From Heminiphilus faecis (lineage in GTDB: Bacteria; Bacteroidota; Bacteroidia; Bacteroidales; Muribaculaceae): 64,000 nucleotides of DNA. Shown here in pieces: positions 39,959 through 50,600 of the stretch. The translations under genes were made by a program, and so were the position numbers. The stretch spans positions 89,789-153,788 of the forward strand of contig NZ_VSMC01000002.1 of NCBI RefSeq assembly GCF_008728965.1, read 5' to 3'. Position 1 is the first letter of the stretch. The number at the start of each line of letters is the position of its first letter. Under the pieces are notes generated by a model. That model saw nothing but the letters and a program-made list of their open reading frames with translations, did not search any database and was not told the origin of the DNA.

Positions 39959-41005
39959 TTATTTATTATACGTGGGATTGAAGTTCAATTCGGCTTTCAC
40001 TTCGCGGGCACGCACTACAAGAGTGTCCTTGGTCGCAAACTGACGGATGCCGAAATTAATCTGGTAATCAAGGTATAAAGCGTCACGGTCCTCGTTATCC
40101 CAGCTTTTCTCTTCACCATCTTTGACAAATTTACCGGTACCCGAAGCGGTAATGCCGGGTGTGTCGGAGCTTATGGTACACTCATCGCCGTTGAAAGTAA
40201 GCACCATGTTGCAAGTCAGTGTCTTGACCGACTCACCGTCAGGAACCACTGTCGATACGGGGAAAACGGCCTGATTGAGCGACTTAGTGGTAAGGTATAC
40301 CACTTCATCGTATTCCACATACTCTTTATGGCGAATATTGGATTCGGTTTTACCGTCTTCAGTTATCAGGTCGATACCACGACGCAGATAGCTTGAGTGC
40401 CACGGATTGATGTAGCGTACACAATACAGGATGTAGTCCTTGGGCTTGACGTCCCATGCCGAGGGGTCGCAACGGTCGGGGTTCTCCACTCCTTCAATAG
40501 GAGTGCCCGAGAGTATTCTGTCGGCGCCTATGGCATTGACCATACGCAAAGGTATCACATAAGTCTGCTTAATGGCATCGGGGTCAGCAAAAAAAGCGTC
40601 AGACAATGTCACTGTCGTGCCAAAGAGGAAGTCTTTCTTCTTTGTAAGCACATTTGACTCCAGAGAGTAGTAAGTCTCAGGCATGACCTTTACGGGAGAA
40701 CCGTCGGAGAACTTCAGCTTGTTGGTCAATGAATTGTCGACAACCACTTCTATTCTAAGGTCGCGCGACTTATAAGCGCCTCCCTGAGTGGCATAGATCA
40801 TGTATTTGTGTTCATTATCAAGAGAGTTGTCCTGCTCGCCGTCCTCACCCAAAGTAATGCACTTCACAGGATACTGATTGGCAAAATAGGCAGTAACACC
40901 ACCCTCATAATCAGGCCAATCCTTATCGGGATTCTTACAGGAGGAAACTCCCACGGCAAGGAGCGCTCCCAAGCCTAAAACGATACCGTGTTTAATGTAT
41001 TTCAT
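39959..41005 (-). CDS. xusE: XusE-like DUF1735-type surface glycan-binding lipoprotein
   Basis: 348 residues from the ATG at 41005. Upstream in-frame ATGs (41020, 41041) are less likely because the last overlaps the upstream stop and the lipoprotein signal starts here (MKYIKHGIVL...GVSSCKN). It contains a DUF1735-like N-terminal domain and a C-terminal beta-sandwich (DYQINFGIRQFATKDTLVVRARE). Position between the second SusD and the GH10 xylanase is that of xusE in Prevotella and Bacteroides xylan loci, whose products are surface xylan-binding proteins. The gene name is assigned by position and character, not by similarity search. Confidence 0.75.
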   Translation of the reverse strand: MKYIKHGIVLGLGALLAVGVSSCKNPDKDWPDYEGGVTAYFANQYPVKCITLGEDGEQDNSLDNEHKYMIYATQGGAYKSRDLRIEVVVDNSLTNKLKFSDGSPVKVMPETYYSLESNVLTKKKDFLFGTTVTLSDAFFADPDAIKQTYVIPLRMVNAIGADRILSGTPIEGVENPDRCDPSAWDVKPKDYILYCVRYINPWHSSYLRRGIDLITEDGKTESNIRHKEYVEYDEVVYLTTKSLNQAVFPVSTVVPDGESVKTLTCNMVLTFNGDECTISSDTPGITASGTGKFVKDGEEKSWDNEDRDALYLDYQINFGIRQFATKDTLVVRAREVKAELNFNPTYNK

Positions 41006-41034
41006 ATTTATTTTTTCCATTTGAGAGTTAAAAA

Positions 41035-42843
41035 TTACCATCCCTTATTCTGCTCGATATTGCTGAATTTAAGCACATCGTCATAAGGAAGCGGACCGTA
41101 AATCATGTAGTCCTTATAGTCACGGGTTTCAACATCAATATAGTTGTAAGAGCTACCATTGATCGATACGCCACGGGCGGTCGAGTTGAGTGTATTGAGG
41201 TCGCTGTTCCAACGGCGGAGATCCCAGAAGCGGGCGCCTTCGAAACAGAGTTCAAGTCTGCGCTCGTTGCGTATGAGCTCGCGCATCTTCTCCTTGTTGC
41301 CCTTTATCGATTCAAGATAGCGGTCACCGCCCTCTACTCCTTCACCGAGAGCACGCTTGCGGATAGCCTTGATCACGTCGTAGGCCGAATATGAGTGACC
41401 TCCGGTGCCGGTGGGTCCCCATACCTCGTTGGCAGCCTCGGCATAGTTCAGGAATATCTCGGTATAGCGGATGTAGGTGGTAGCGTGGTTCTTGTTGACC
41501 GTGCTGGTGGGGTTAGGACTCGCGTCGTTACGCAGAAGCTTACGCATGTAGTAACCTGTGCGGGTCGAGTGTCCCGACTCCTTGTTTATACCGTCGTTAT
41601 TGCCTGCATCGACTCCGGTGTTGATGACCGAGTTGTTGATACCGAGCTGGGATCCGTTGGTGACAATATAAAGAGCCAGACGGGGGTCACGGTTGGCATA
41701 AGGATTGGAGCTGTCATAATTGCCTTCACTTTCGGTGATAGGATAACCGTTGGCCATAGGGAATGCATCGACAAGATTCTGTGTAGGATTGATGCGTCCC
41801 TTACCGTAAAGCGACGGCGGGAAACACTCTTTCTCGATATCGGAATTCTCGTCATGTCTGCTTCGCCATATAACCTCAGCATGGCTTACAGTTTCGGTAG
41901 GAGCATTGCCGACCTCCGAGTCAGAGTACCAGATATGACCATTCTTAGCAAGTCCGGCCGGACCTCCTATATGATCAAGTACGGCAGCAGCCTGATTGGC
42001 GGCAGTCTCCCATGTCACGCCTGAACCGTTGCTGAAAGCGGGACTTGCAGCAAGAAGAGCGGCCTGTGAGCCCACAGCCTGTGCTATACGGCCCGACATA
42101 CGGAGGAACGTAGACGCACCGAACACACGGTTGTATCCGTCAAGTGTAGCACCTATCGCCTTATACTTTTCAGGAACATCATTGGCTGAAGCGGCATCGG
42201 AATACTCATAGGGCAGCAGCTCGGAAGCGTTTCTAACGTCTTCGAGCAGACGCTCCATGCACTGTGCAAACGTGCTGCGCGGCACGTTCATGTCAGTCTC
42301 GGCCGTATAAGGCTCAGTCCATATCTGAACGCCCAGAAGCTCGCCGGAAGCGTCTAAGCCGGCGTAGTTCTGGAGAAGGAAGTACATGTTGAGGGCACGA
42401 AGTCCGTAAGCTTCACCCTTAAGACGGTCGCGAAACATGGCGTTGGTAGCTTCGTCATTGGCAAATACCGTATTGTCGACATGCTTCAGTACCAAGTTTA
42501 CAAACTGGATGGAGGCATTGCGGTCGCGCCAGTTGTCAACCGACTTGCCGGTTCTTGATGTCCAGCCGCCGGTAGCCATTGTCAGATATGCGTTGTCGAT
42601 ATTGTTTGACACGGCATCGTCCGTAGCCACATCGTTACGGTTATCGGAGTTATTTTCGCCGGTCACTCCGGGATAAGGCATCAGTATATACGCACTGCCG
42701 AGGATCTGATCGACATATCGCGGATCGGTATCCATCTTGTTCTCATCCATGATGTTCTCGATGGCGGGTTCAAAGAGGTCATCACATGCCCAAGCAGAGG
42801 ATACGAGTGAGGCAATGACAATATATTTTGCTATATTTTTCAT
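41035..42843 (-). CDS. xusD: SusD-family lipoprotein, second pair (XusD-like)
   Basis: 602 residues with a lipoprotein signal (SAWACDD, Cys20). SusD hallmarks are DLFEPAIENIMDE at the N-terminus, RALNMYFLLQNYAG in the first TPR region and RNERRLELCFEGARFWDLRRWN near the C-terminus. It pairs with the SusC-like gene 10 bases upstream. In the xus operon plan it is the second SusD, working with XusC on xylo-oligosaccharides. Identity as SusD is firm; the xus name follows gene order. Confidence 0.92.
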   Translation of the reverse strand: MKNIAKYIVIASLVSSAWACDDLFEPAIENIMDENKMDTDPRYVDQILGSAYILMPYPGVTGENNSDNRNDVATDDAVSNNIDNAYLTMATGGWTSRTGKSVDNWRDRNASIQFVNLVLKHVDNTVFANDEATNAMFRDRLKGEAYGLRALNMYFLLQNYAGLDASGELLGVQIWTEPYTAETDMNVPRSTFAQCMERLLEDVRNASELLPYEYSDAASANDVPEKYKAIGATLDGYNRVFGASTFLRMSGRIAQAVGSQAALLAASPAFSNGSGVTWETAANQAAAVLDHIGGPAGLAKNGHIWYSDSEVGNAPTETVSHAEVIWRSRHDENSDIEKECFPPSLYGKGRINPTQNLVDAFPMANGYPITESEGNYDSSNPYANRDPRLALYIVTNGSQLGINNSVINTGVDAGNNDGINKESGHSTRTGYYMRKLLRNDASPNPTSTVNKNHATTYIRYTEIFLNYAEAANEVWGPTGTGGHSYSAYDVIKAIRKRALGEGVEGGDRYLESIKGNKEKMRELIRNERRLELCFEGARFWDLRRWNSDLNTLNSTARGVSINGSSYNYIDVETRDYKDYMIYGPLPYDDVLKFSNIEQNKGW

Positions 42844-42853
42844 CTTTTAGAAT

Positions 42854-45688
42854 TTAGAATGTTACTTTAGCACCGATGTTATAGAAACGTGACTGCGGAG
42901 CACTTCCGACATTCATTTCCATAATTTTACGGTTTTTACCGATGGTAAGAAGATCATCGCCGCTGACATATACCTGCAGCCCCTTGACTATGCCGTGTAT
43001 AATCGACGAGGGGAAGTCATAAGTAAGCTGTATTTTGTCAATGTCGAAACGGTCAGTGCTGTAGAGCCAGAAGTCAGAGGCCACATAGTTGTTGGCTCCG
43101 TTGGTGGTAGTCAGACGAGGCATGGTAGCCGTAGCCGCCGTAGCGGGAGTCCAGCGTTCACGTGCCATAGCCGAATACTTGTTGTCGCCCACCATCTTGT
43201 AATAAAGATTGTCGTTGAGCATACCGTGTCCGCCGTAGCTGCCAAGTCCGTGTACGAAGATCGTGAAGCCTTTCCATTTGGCTGAAAGATTGACGCCCAT
43301 AAAGAATGGAGCGCCATACCATCCGCCTTTGGCAAGCATGACCTGATCGTCCTGATTAATCTTACCGTCATTGTTTATGTCGGCATATTTGAGGTCACCG
43401 GCCTTGAGGTTAGAGCTTCCGAGAGCCGACTGGTCAACGGCTGCGGCCTCTTCATCGGTGGCGAAGAAACCAAGACACTTGTAGCCCCATATGCCGTCGA
43501 TGGCTTTGCCTTCACGATACTGGTAAGCATACTCGCGTATCTCATCACGCTTTGAAGCCTTGGTCTTATAGTAAGTACCGGTGACACCCATCTGCAGATC
43601 CACCTCACCTACTGTCTTCTTCAGGTTCACGCCGAAATCAAAACCGGTGCGGGTATTGGCATCGTTGTTAAGATAAGTGGCAAGAGAAGAAGCCGGATAG
43701 TAAGTAGAGAAGAATGTCGGGAACTTAGAGGAGTTGTTGATAACGAGTCCGTCCATCTTATAGGTGAAGAACTGCGCGTTCACGTCCATAAGATTGTTGA
43801 AGAACGTACCGCGTACTGAAGCGGTGAACTCCTTGCGCGATATGTAGCCCAGACCGGGGTTGCCGCCTCGGGCGGGATAAGCCGCAGCCTGACCGCCGGA
43901 ACCACCCCATGAATACCAGCCGCCTGTAGTGAAGTGGGTGGAATAAAGGTAGAAGCCGGGGATGTCCATATCAGACTTGACATCGGAAGCCGATACCGAC
44001 AGCATAAGGTTGTTCACGACAGGATTGTCAATGAGGAAGTCCTCCTGCGATATACGCCAACCCAAAGTGGCCGAAGGCGACCAGCCCTGACGGTGACCGG
44101 GGGCCAACTTGGCCGAATGAAGGCCTACCAGCGACAAGTCAGCATAGTAACGGTGGTCATAGTTATAATCCACCTCAAATCCGATATTGGCACTGCTTAC
44201 GCGGTGGTATTCGCCGGCAACCGTGCGCTGCCATCCTGCTGCAAGAGCAAGAGCGTGGAAATTATGCACATCAGCGAATGTGCGGTTGTAGTCAAACTGA
44301 CCTGACCAAGAAAGAGTCTGACGGCTTGCCGAACCGGTTACATTCTGCACACCCGAGTGCTCGTCCTTACCCTCCTTATTTACCGACGTGATCTCGTCCT
44401 TGCCGTTGAAATTGCTCCATACGGGGATGAAAGTCGCGTAAGAATCAGTGTAACTGGTGTTGTAGGATGTAGCATAATCTACAGAGAAACGTGTACCGAA
44501 AGTCAATCCTTTGGCCAACATGCCCAAGTCAAGATTCACACCTGCGTCAAACTGGAACTGACGGCTTGTGAACTTGGTATAACCCTTGGCAAGATAGTCG
44601 GCAAAAATATTGGTGGGATCAATCTGCGTACCGGCGAGGAAATAACCGTCACGGATATTGTTAGAACCGTTTATCAGACCCAATGATTCAACAGCATCAG
44701 GATTGACCATGCTTATAGGTATAAGCGGCGTGATACGGTTGGGTCGGAACGTGGAAGCTGACTCCCAATAGTTGCCGTGGGCCGAACGCGCACCATAGAA
44801 CGTAGCGTCGGCATTGACATAAGCCTTCACCCATTCCGCAATGTTGACATCGATATTACCTCTTACGCTGAAGCGGTCGGTGTAGTTGTTCTTGGCTTCA
44901 CCGAAGTTCAGATAGTCGCCCAGACGATAATAGTTGATGTTGGTATAAAAGCGCGCACGCTGATTTCCGCCGGAAATCTCGACGGTGGCATCGGAGCGGT
45001 TATATACCTTCTTCAGGTATTCCGACGAATACATGTTCACGTCGGGATAACGGTAAGGATTGGTGCCGGTGGCGGTGTTATAGATCTGATCGGCGGTGTA
45101 AGCCGGTCCCAAGTCGTCGTTGGCACGTGCCTCGTTGTAAAGAGTCATGTATTCAGCCGATCCGAGATACTCGGGCATAGACTTGGCCACATGCCATCCT
45201 GTATTGGCACGAACATTGATGCGCAGCGGACCTTCATGACCGCGCTTGGTGGTGATGTAGATCACACCCTTTGCTGCACGGCTACCGTAAAGCACAGTGG
45301 CCTGCGCACCTTTCATGAAAGTTATTGACTGTACTTCGGTAGAGCTCACATTGTTCATGTCACGAGCCACACCGTCGATGAGCACAAGAAAACCGGCATC
45401 GTTGTCTGCGTCCATGCCCCACAGCGAATTGCCGTTAAAGCCCGACACATAGCCTGATATAGTAGAGTTGCTGATTTCGTTGATATAGTTTTTCTGCATG
45501 AGCGCCTCTACATCAAGCACCTCAACTCCGCCAAGCACATCATTTTTGTCGATAGTGCGATAAGCCAGCTGAATCTGGTTTTCCGCATTCAAGCTATCGG
45601 CAGATTCTTCCGAGGCCGCATAAGCATCACCGGCACACACCGACGACCCTAATGCCGCAAGAAGAATTATTTTATATTTTGATATCAT
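42854..45688 (-). CDS. xusC: SusC-family transporter, second pair (XusC-like), short N-terminus
   Basis: 944 residues with a signal peptide (1-24, GDAYAASEE). Unlike the other two SusC proteins here it lacks the approximately 80-residue carboxypeptidase-like domain: a short TonB-box-like stretch (IQLAYRTIDKNDVLGGVEVLD) leads straight into the plug, with LVLIDGVARDMNNVSSTEVQSI and VLYGSRAAKGVIYITTK motifs. The barrel ends with FYNIGAKVTF. Second SusC proteins of xylan loci commonly have this short form. It lies 36 bases after the first SusD gene. Complete and intact. Confidence 0.92.
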   Translation of the reverse strand: MISKYKIILLAALGSSVCAGDAYAASEESADSLNAENQIQLAYRTIDKNDVLGGVEVLDVEALMQKNYINEISNSTISGYVSGFNGNSLWGMDADNDAGFLVLIDGVARDMNNVSSTEVQSITFMKGAQATVLYGSRAAKGVIYITTKRGHEGPLRINVRANTGWHVAKSMPEYLGSAEYMTLYNEARANDDLGPAYTADQIYNTATGTNPYRYPDVNMYSSEYLKKVYNRSDATVEISGGNQRARFYTNINYYRLGDYLNFGEAKNNYTDRFSVRGNIDVNIAEWVKAYVNADATFYGARSAHGNYWESASTFRPNRITPLIPISMVNPDAVESLGLINGSNNIRDGYFLAGTQIDPTNIFADYLAKGYTKFTSRQFQFDAGVNLDLGMLAKGLTFGTRFSVDYATSYNTSYTDSYATFIPVWSNFNGKDEITSVNKEGKDEHSGVQNVTGSASRQTLSWSGQFDYNRTFADVHNFHALALAAGWQRTVAGEYHRVSSANIGFEVDYNYDHRYYADLSLVGLHSAKLAPGHRQGWSPSATLGWRISQEDFLIDNPVVNNLMLSVSASDVKSDMDIPGFYLYSTHFTTGGWYSWGGSGGQAAAYPARGGNPGLGYISRKEFTASVRGTFFNNLMDVNAQFFTYKMDGLVINNSSKFPTFFSTYYPASSLATYLNNDANTRTGFDFGVNLKKTVGEVDLQMGVTGTYYKTKASKRDEIREYAYQYREGKAIDGIWGYKCLGFFATDEEAAAVDQSALGSSNLKAGDLKYADINNDGKINQDDQVMLAKGGWYGAPFFMGVNLSAKWKGFTIFVHGLGSYGGHGMLNDNLYYKMVGDNKYSAMARERWTPATAATATMPRLTTTNGANNYVASDFWLYSTDRFDIDKIQLTYDFPSSIIHGIVKGLQVYVSGDDLLTIGKNRKIMEMNVGSAPQSRFYNIGAKVTF

Positions 45689-45724
45689 ATTTTTACTGTG
45701 TAATGGTTAAGATTAATCAGCTTA

Positions 45725-47659
45725 TTACCATCCCGGATTCTGCTCAAACTCAGCATAAATATAGGTATCGTCACGAAGTAACGGGAACCAGTAATGCTTA
45801 GAGTCAAAGTTACGGGTCAGAATTTCTTCTTCACGGAACTCGGCAACTTCAGCCTCGGCAGGATCATTTTCTGCAAAGAAGCTTTCGTCGGCACCCGACA
45901 CACGTAAAAACTCCTGCGAAGTCTTGCGGGTGTACTTGGGCTCGGTAAGAAGCAGCCAGCGCTGAAGGTCATGGAAACGGAAGCCCTCGAATGCTAGTTC
46001 TACTGCGCGCTCGCGACGTACCTCATCCATATAGCTGTTGCCGGAGAACTTGGTCGACACATGGCCGCAGCCTACACGGTCACGCAGACGGTTGATGGCT
46101 TCAATGGAGGTAAGGTCGCACTTGGACGACTTTCCGGAAGGACCGTTGAGCACAGCACATGCCTCGGCATACATCAGATATACATCGGCGAGACGCATGT
46201 AAGGTACATAAGCATTGGGGTTCTTGTCATATTCATCTTCACCGTCGATCTTGTTGGCGGTATGAGGAACAAGCTTCTGCATCCAGTAACCTGTACGCGA
46301 ACCGTTGGCTATGTCACGTCCGCTTCCGCCGGTGGCAAGACCGGCATACTTGAATTTGGCATCATTACCTTTTGCCTCGCCATTGATATACTTGACACCG
46401 TCAAATATTATATCATGGTAGAAGCGGGGGTCACGGTTCTTGAACGGATGCTTTTTGTCAAATCCCGAATCAGGATCGTCAAGAGGCAATCCGTTGGCCA
46501 TACCGTAGTTGGCTACGTAGTTGGCAGTGGGAAGATGGAAGTGCGGGTCACGCTCGCATATTTCGTAAGGACCGAATGTGCGGCTATAGTTCCAGCGGGT
46601 GAAGTTCCACGCCACTGTAGGACCACGGAGTATGGCTTCTTTACCGCCGGGCTGCAACCAGTTGCGACGCGATGTATAGAACAGTTCGCTATAGCTGTAT
46701 TCCACACCCGAGCTCTTCTGATGGTCATACACGTTAGTATAATCAAACTTGGCAAGCTCATACTGGGTTTTACCTTTTTCTACAAAATCAATGACCTCTC
46801 CGAAAGCATCGGCGGCGAGTCTGGCCAATTCCTGATCGTAGTCATAGGTATGTGCACCACCTGTCTGCGCGCCATGCTGCATAAGAGGACTCGCAGCCCA
46901 CAGATAGTTCTTGCCGAGATAAGCGAGAGCGGTGATCTTGGTAAGACGCAGCTCGTTTTTACCGAAAGTTTTCTTACCCGGGGTCGTCTCGTCCCAGTTC
47001 ATGGGGAGCAATTCGGCGGCACGCTTCAGGTCGAGAGCGACAGAATCGGCACACTCAAGATAGCTCAGACGAGGCAGACGGGGCGACTCTCCGGAAGAGA
47101 GCGTTTTGTTTACATACGGAAGACCGCCAAGGAACTGCATCATCTCGAAATGCCACCATCCGCGGAAGAAATAAAGCTGACCGAGCAATATGTCCTTTTC
47201 TTCCTTTGTTCCTACAAAATACTCGTCAATCTTGTCGATAGCGAGATTGGTCTTGGCTATACAATACCATGCGTTGCCGTAAAAACGACGGTCATGGAGG
47301 TTAAGCGAAGTAGGATTTTTTCTATCTGCCGCAAACCAGAACTGGGCATTGTTCTGCCAAGCGTAGAAGTTGCCTATGTCGACCTGTGTCTGCATTGTGC
47401 GTTCGGCCTCGGCCTGCGGTGTGGATATCTCGTCATCGCCAAGATTCCATGAGGTGGTCCAGTAGCACTTTACTTTGTCGGGTATACAGTTATAGATTTC
47501 CTCTATGTATCCCTGCATATTTGTGAAATCCTTAAACGGAGTTTCGTCGGAAATGTCGGAACTGGGCTCCTTGTCGAGATAATCCTCGCAAGAAGTAAAC
47601 GTAGCTGCCCCGGCTAATCCCAAAGCGATTACCGCAAACGATTTAAATATTCTGTTCAT
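45725..47659 (-). CDS. xusB: SusD-family lipoprotein, first pair (XusB-like)
   Basis: 644 residues from the ATG at 47659; another ATG three codons upstream is equally in frame. Lipoprotein signal ATFTSCEDYLDKEPSSD. SusD signatures are QLYFFRGWWHFEMMQFLGGLPYV and RRERAVELAFEGFRFHDLQRWLLL, with a C-terminal FPLLRDDTYIYAEFEQNPGW. It starts 17 bases after its susC partner. In the xus operon the first SusC/SusD pair forms the main xylan-oligosaccharide importer, with the SusD as surface lid. Confidence 0.93.
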   Translation of the reverse strand: MNRIFKSFAVIALGLAGAATFTSCEDYLDKEPSSDISDETPFKDFTNMQGYIEEIYNCIPDKVKCYWTTSWNLGDDEISTPQAEAERTMQTQVDIGNFYAWQNNAQFWFAADRKNPTSLNLHDRRFYGNAWYCIAKTNLAIDKIDEYFVGTKEEKDILLGQLYFFRGWWHFEMMQFLGGLPYVNKTLSSGESPRLPRLSYLECADSVALDLKRAAELLPMNWDETTPGKKTFGKNELRLTKITALAYLGKNYLWAASPLMQHGAQTGGAHTYDYDQELARLAADAFGEVIDFVEKGKTQYELAKFDYTNVYDHQKSSGVEYSYSELFYTSRRNWLQPGGKEAILRGPTVAWNFTRWNYSRTFGPYEICERDPHFHLPTANYVANYGMANGLPLDDPDSGFDKKHPFKNRDPRFYHDIIFDGVKYINGEAKGNDAKFKYAGLATGGSGRDIANGSRTGYWMQKLVPHTANKIDGEDEYDKNPNAYVPYMRLADVYLMYAEACAVLNGPSGKSSKCDLTSIEAINRLRDRVGCGHVSTKFSGNSYMDEVRRERAVELAFEGFRFHDLQRWLLLTEPKYTRKTSQEFLRVSGADESFFAENDPAEAEVAEFREEEILTRNFDSKHYWFPLLRDDTYIYAEFEQNPGW

Positions 47660-47676
47660 AATTGTCATCTTGAATC

Positions 47677-50600
47677 TTAAAGATTAAACTTAATACCGAG
47701 GTTGAAACGGCGCATGGTAGGATAAGCTCCCGAGCCGGCTCCGCCTGCGAAGTTGGACTCACGGTCGTCAGGCATTCGGGTCCAGAGCCAGAGGTTGTTA
47801 CCGTTGAGGTAAACCTTCAGGAAGTCGATACCAAGTTTCTTAACCCAGCCGCCGGTCCAAGTATATGCGATTTCGGCATTTTTCAGACGTACGTAAGAAC
47901 CGTCGTAAAGATACTGGGTGCCATTGCTGTAGCTGCTGACCTGCGAGTAGTAACGGGGTATGATGACATCGCCGGAAAGGTCAGTGCCGTTCCACCAGTC
48001 ACCAAGGTTATAAACGTTATGAGAATTGCCTGAGAAGCTGACAAGACCTACATCGCGGGTCACGCCCGTAACGCCATAGAACTGTACGAAGCAGCTGAAG
48101 CCCTTATAGTCAAATCCGATCGTAGCATTGTATGTATTCTCGGGAGTACCGGTATAACCGTAAGGTGCGTTATCCTGCACATCCACAATACCGTCACCGT
48201 TGAAGTCGACGATATAATAGTCGCCGGGAAGACGGGTTTCGTTGTTTACGTCATGTGAAGGAGCACCGATGAGTTCGTCAAACGAGTTCAAGAAACCGCC
48301 GTTGATATATGCATGGGTCTGTCCGATACCATAACCGGCCTGTTTCTGATAAGCAGGTTTAAGTTCGGGGTCTTCGCGGAAGATAATCTTATTGGCGGCA
48401 TGTGTCATGCTGGCATTGGCCCATATGCGGATATCGCGGGTTATGTTCTTGTTGAAGCGAAGTTCAAACTCATAACCTTTGGCTTCAGCCTTTCCGAGGT
48501 TGGCGGTAGGAGGTGTCTGTCCGAAATAAGTCGGGATAGAACGGTCGCCACCTCTGATAAGAATGTCGTTACGCTTATCCTTGAATATCTCGACAGTACC
48601 GGCGATCGTATTGTTCAGGAACGAGAAGTCGATACCGAGATTCATCTTCTTCACCTTCTCCCAATGTGCATCGGGGTTACCGAGCACGGTAAGACGATAG
48701 TATTGGTAGATAGAACCGTTGGGATAAGTACTGCCCTGAGGATCAGAGAAACCTGATACAGACATATTGGTGTTGCCTCCGTAAGCCCACTGGTCCATGT
48801 AAAGGAAGCGGTCGCCGGAGTCATCACCGATTTCACCGTAAGAAGCACGTATCTTCAGCTCTTCCCACCAGTTGTTAAGTCCGAGATTGGACCAGAATTT
48901 TTCCTGCGAGGGACGCCATCCGATAGCGCCCGAGTTGAAGAAACCGAAACGATAGCCCTTGCCGAACTTTTCGGAACCGTTGTAAGCACCGTTGTACTCG
49001 ACGAAGTAGCGGTCGGCGAAATTGTATGTGGCACGGAACACCCAGTCCTCACGATGGATGGGTATCATGTTACCGACAGCAGTTTCCTGACGGGTCCATA
49101 CACCGGTAAGACCGACATTATGACGTCCGAACTCACGGTTCCAGTTCAATTGCAGCTGATAGTTGAGGTTACGTATAGTCATGTGGTCCTGTACCTGACC
49201 GTTAAGAAGCGACCAGTTACCGGGAGAATACTCAAAGCCGGTGACATTATCTTTCGGCTCCTTGATCTGCGCTATACCGGTCTTGGGATCGATCCATTTA
49301 TGGATAGGACCGTTCCAGAGGTCATTTACACCGCGCTGCGATTCTACGAAACGGTTGTCCCACGAAATCATACCGCGGAAGTTAAGGCCCTTTGTGATGA
49401 ATGCGAGATCCTGCTCAAGCACGAAGTCAGTGTTTACACGGGTAGTGGTGCTCTTGAACGCACCACCGGTAGCAAGCTTCTCTACTGAGTTGGAAATATT
49501 CATATGCACGGGGTCATAACCGTAGGTGCCGTCGGAATAAACCGGACGGAAAGCATCGGGAGCCACATTATATACACCGGCCCATATCTGCTGGTTCTGC
49601 CAGTTGCTCTGGTCGAAAGAGGTACCGCCGCTATCGGGAGTACTTGAATTGCGCTGTCCGCTTGATCCGGCAATATTCACTTTGAATACCGTGGTGGGAG
49701 TGATTGTAAAATCAAGGTTAGAACGGGCGTTGATACGGTTGTAATCGAAATTGGCCGTATATCCGCGTCCTGAATCTATCTTACGGAACAAGTCGCCTTC
49801 GTGCACGAAGTCAATCACGGCAAAATAGCGTACAAACTTTGTACCGCCGCTGATAGACACGTTACCGTTATAGGCCATGGCGTGTTTTTTGAACAGCTCG
49901 TCCTGCCAGTCTACGTTGGGATAACGCTCAAACTCTTCAAGATTGGCCGGATTGCGATATTTGTAAAGCACGGCATGGGGAGTCATATGCGTCCAAGAAG
50001 TCGGAAGCACGGCAAGTTCATGAACCACCGCCTTGTTAAGCGCGGCAAGCGCATCGTATGAGTCAGCCTTGTTGGGAAGTTTTGACACGCCCTTCAACGT
50101 GGCGGTAAAGCCTACATCAATCTTGGCGCGGCCTTCTTCGCCTCGCTTGGTTGTGATAAGAACGACACCGTTGGCACCCTTCACACCGTATACGGCAGTA
50201 GCGGATGCGTCCTTAAGTACGGAAATCGATTTTACAGAACTTACGTCGACACTGCTCATGTCGCGCTCGATACCGTCGACAAGGACGAGCGGGTCGCTGT
50301 TGTTCCAAGAGCTGGCACCGCGGATAGTGATCTTGGCGCTTTCGTCACCGGGCATACCTGAAGACTGCACCGTAACGACACCGGGAAGATTACCGGTAAG
50401 GGCGGCACTGATGTCATGCACACCGGCTGCTCGTTCGAGAGCCTCACCTGTTGCTTGGGTGATGGCACCCACGACCGAGGCTTTTTTCTGCTGACCGTAA
50501 CCGACCACGACTACCTCCTCAAGCTGCTGGGTATTGGTGACAAGAGTCACGTCCACTTTGGAACGGCCCTCTACCTTGACCTCCTTGGGAAGCATGCCGA

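Noticed and set aside
46061..47452. 463-residue plus-strand open frame opposite a SusD gene
   Set aside because: It lies wholly antisense to a well-conserved SusD coding sequence, has no signal, motif or family resemblance, and arises from codon bias of the true gene.
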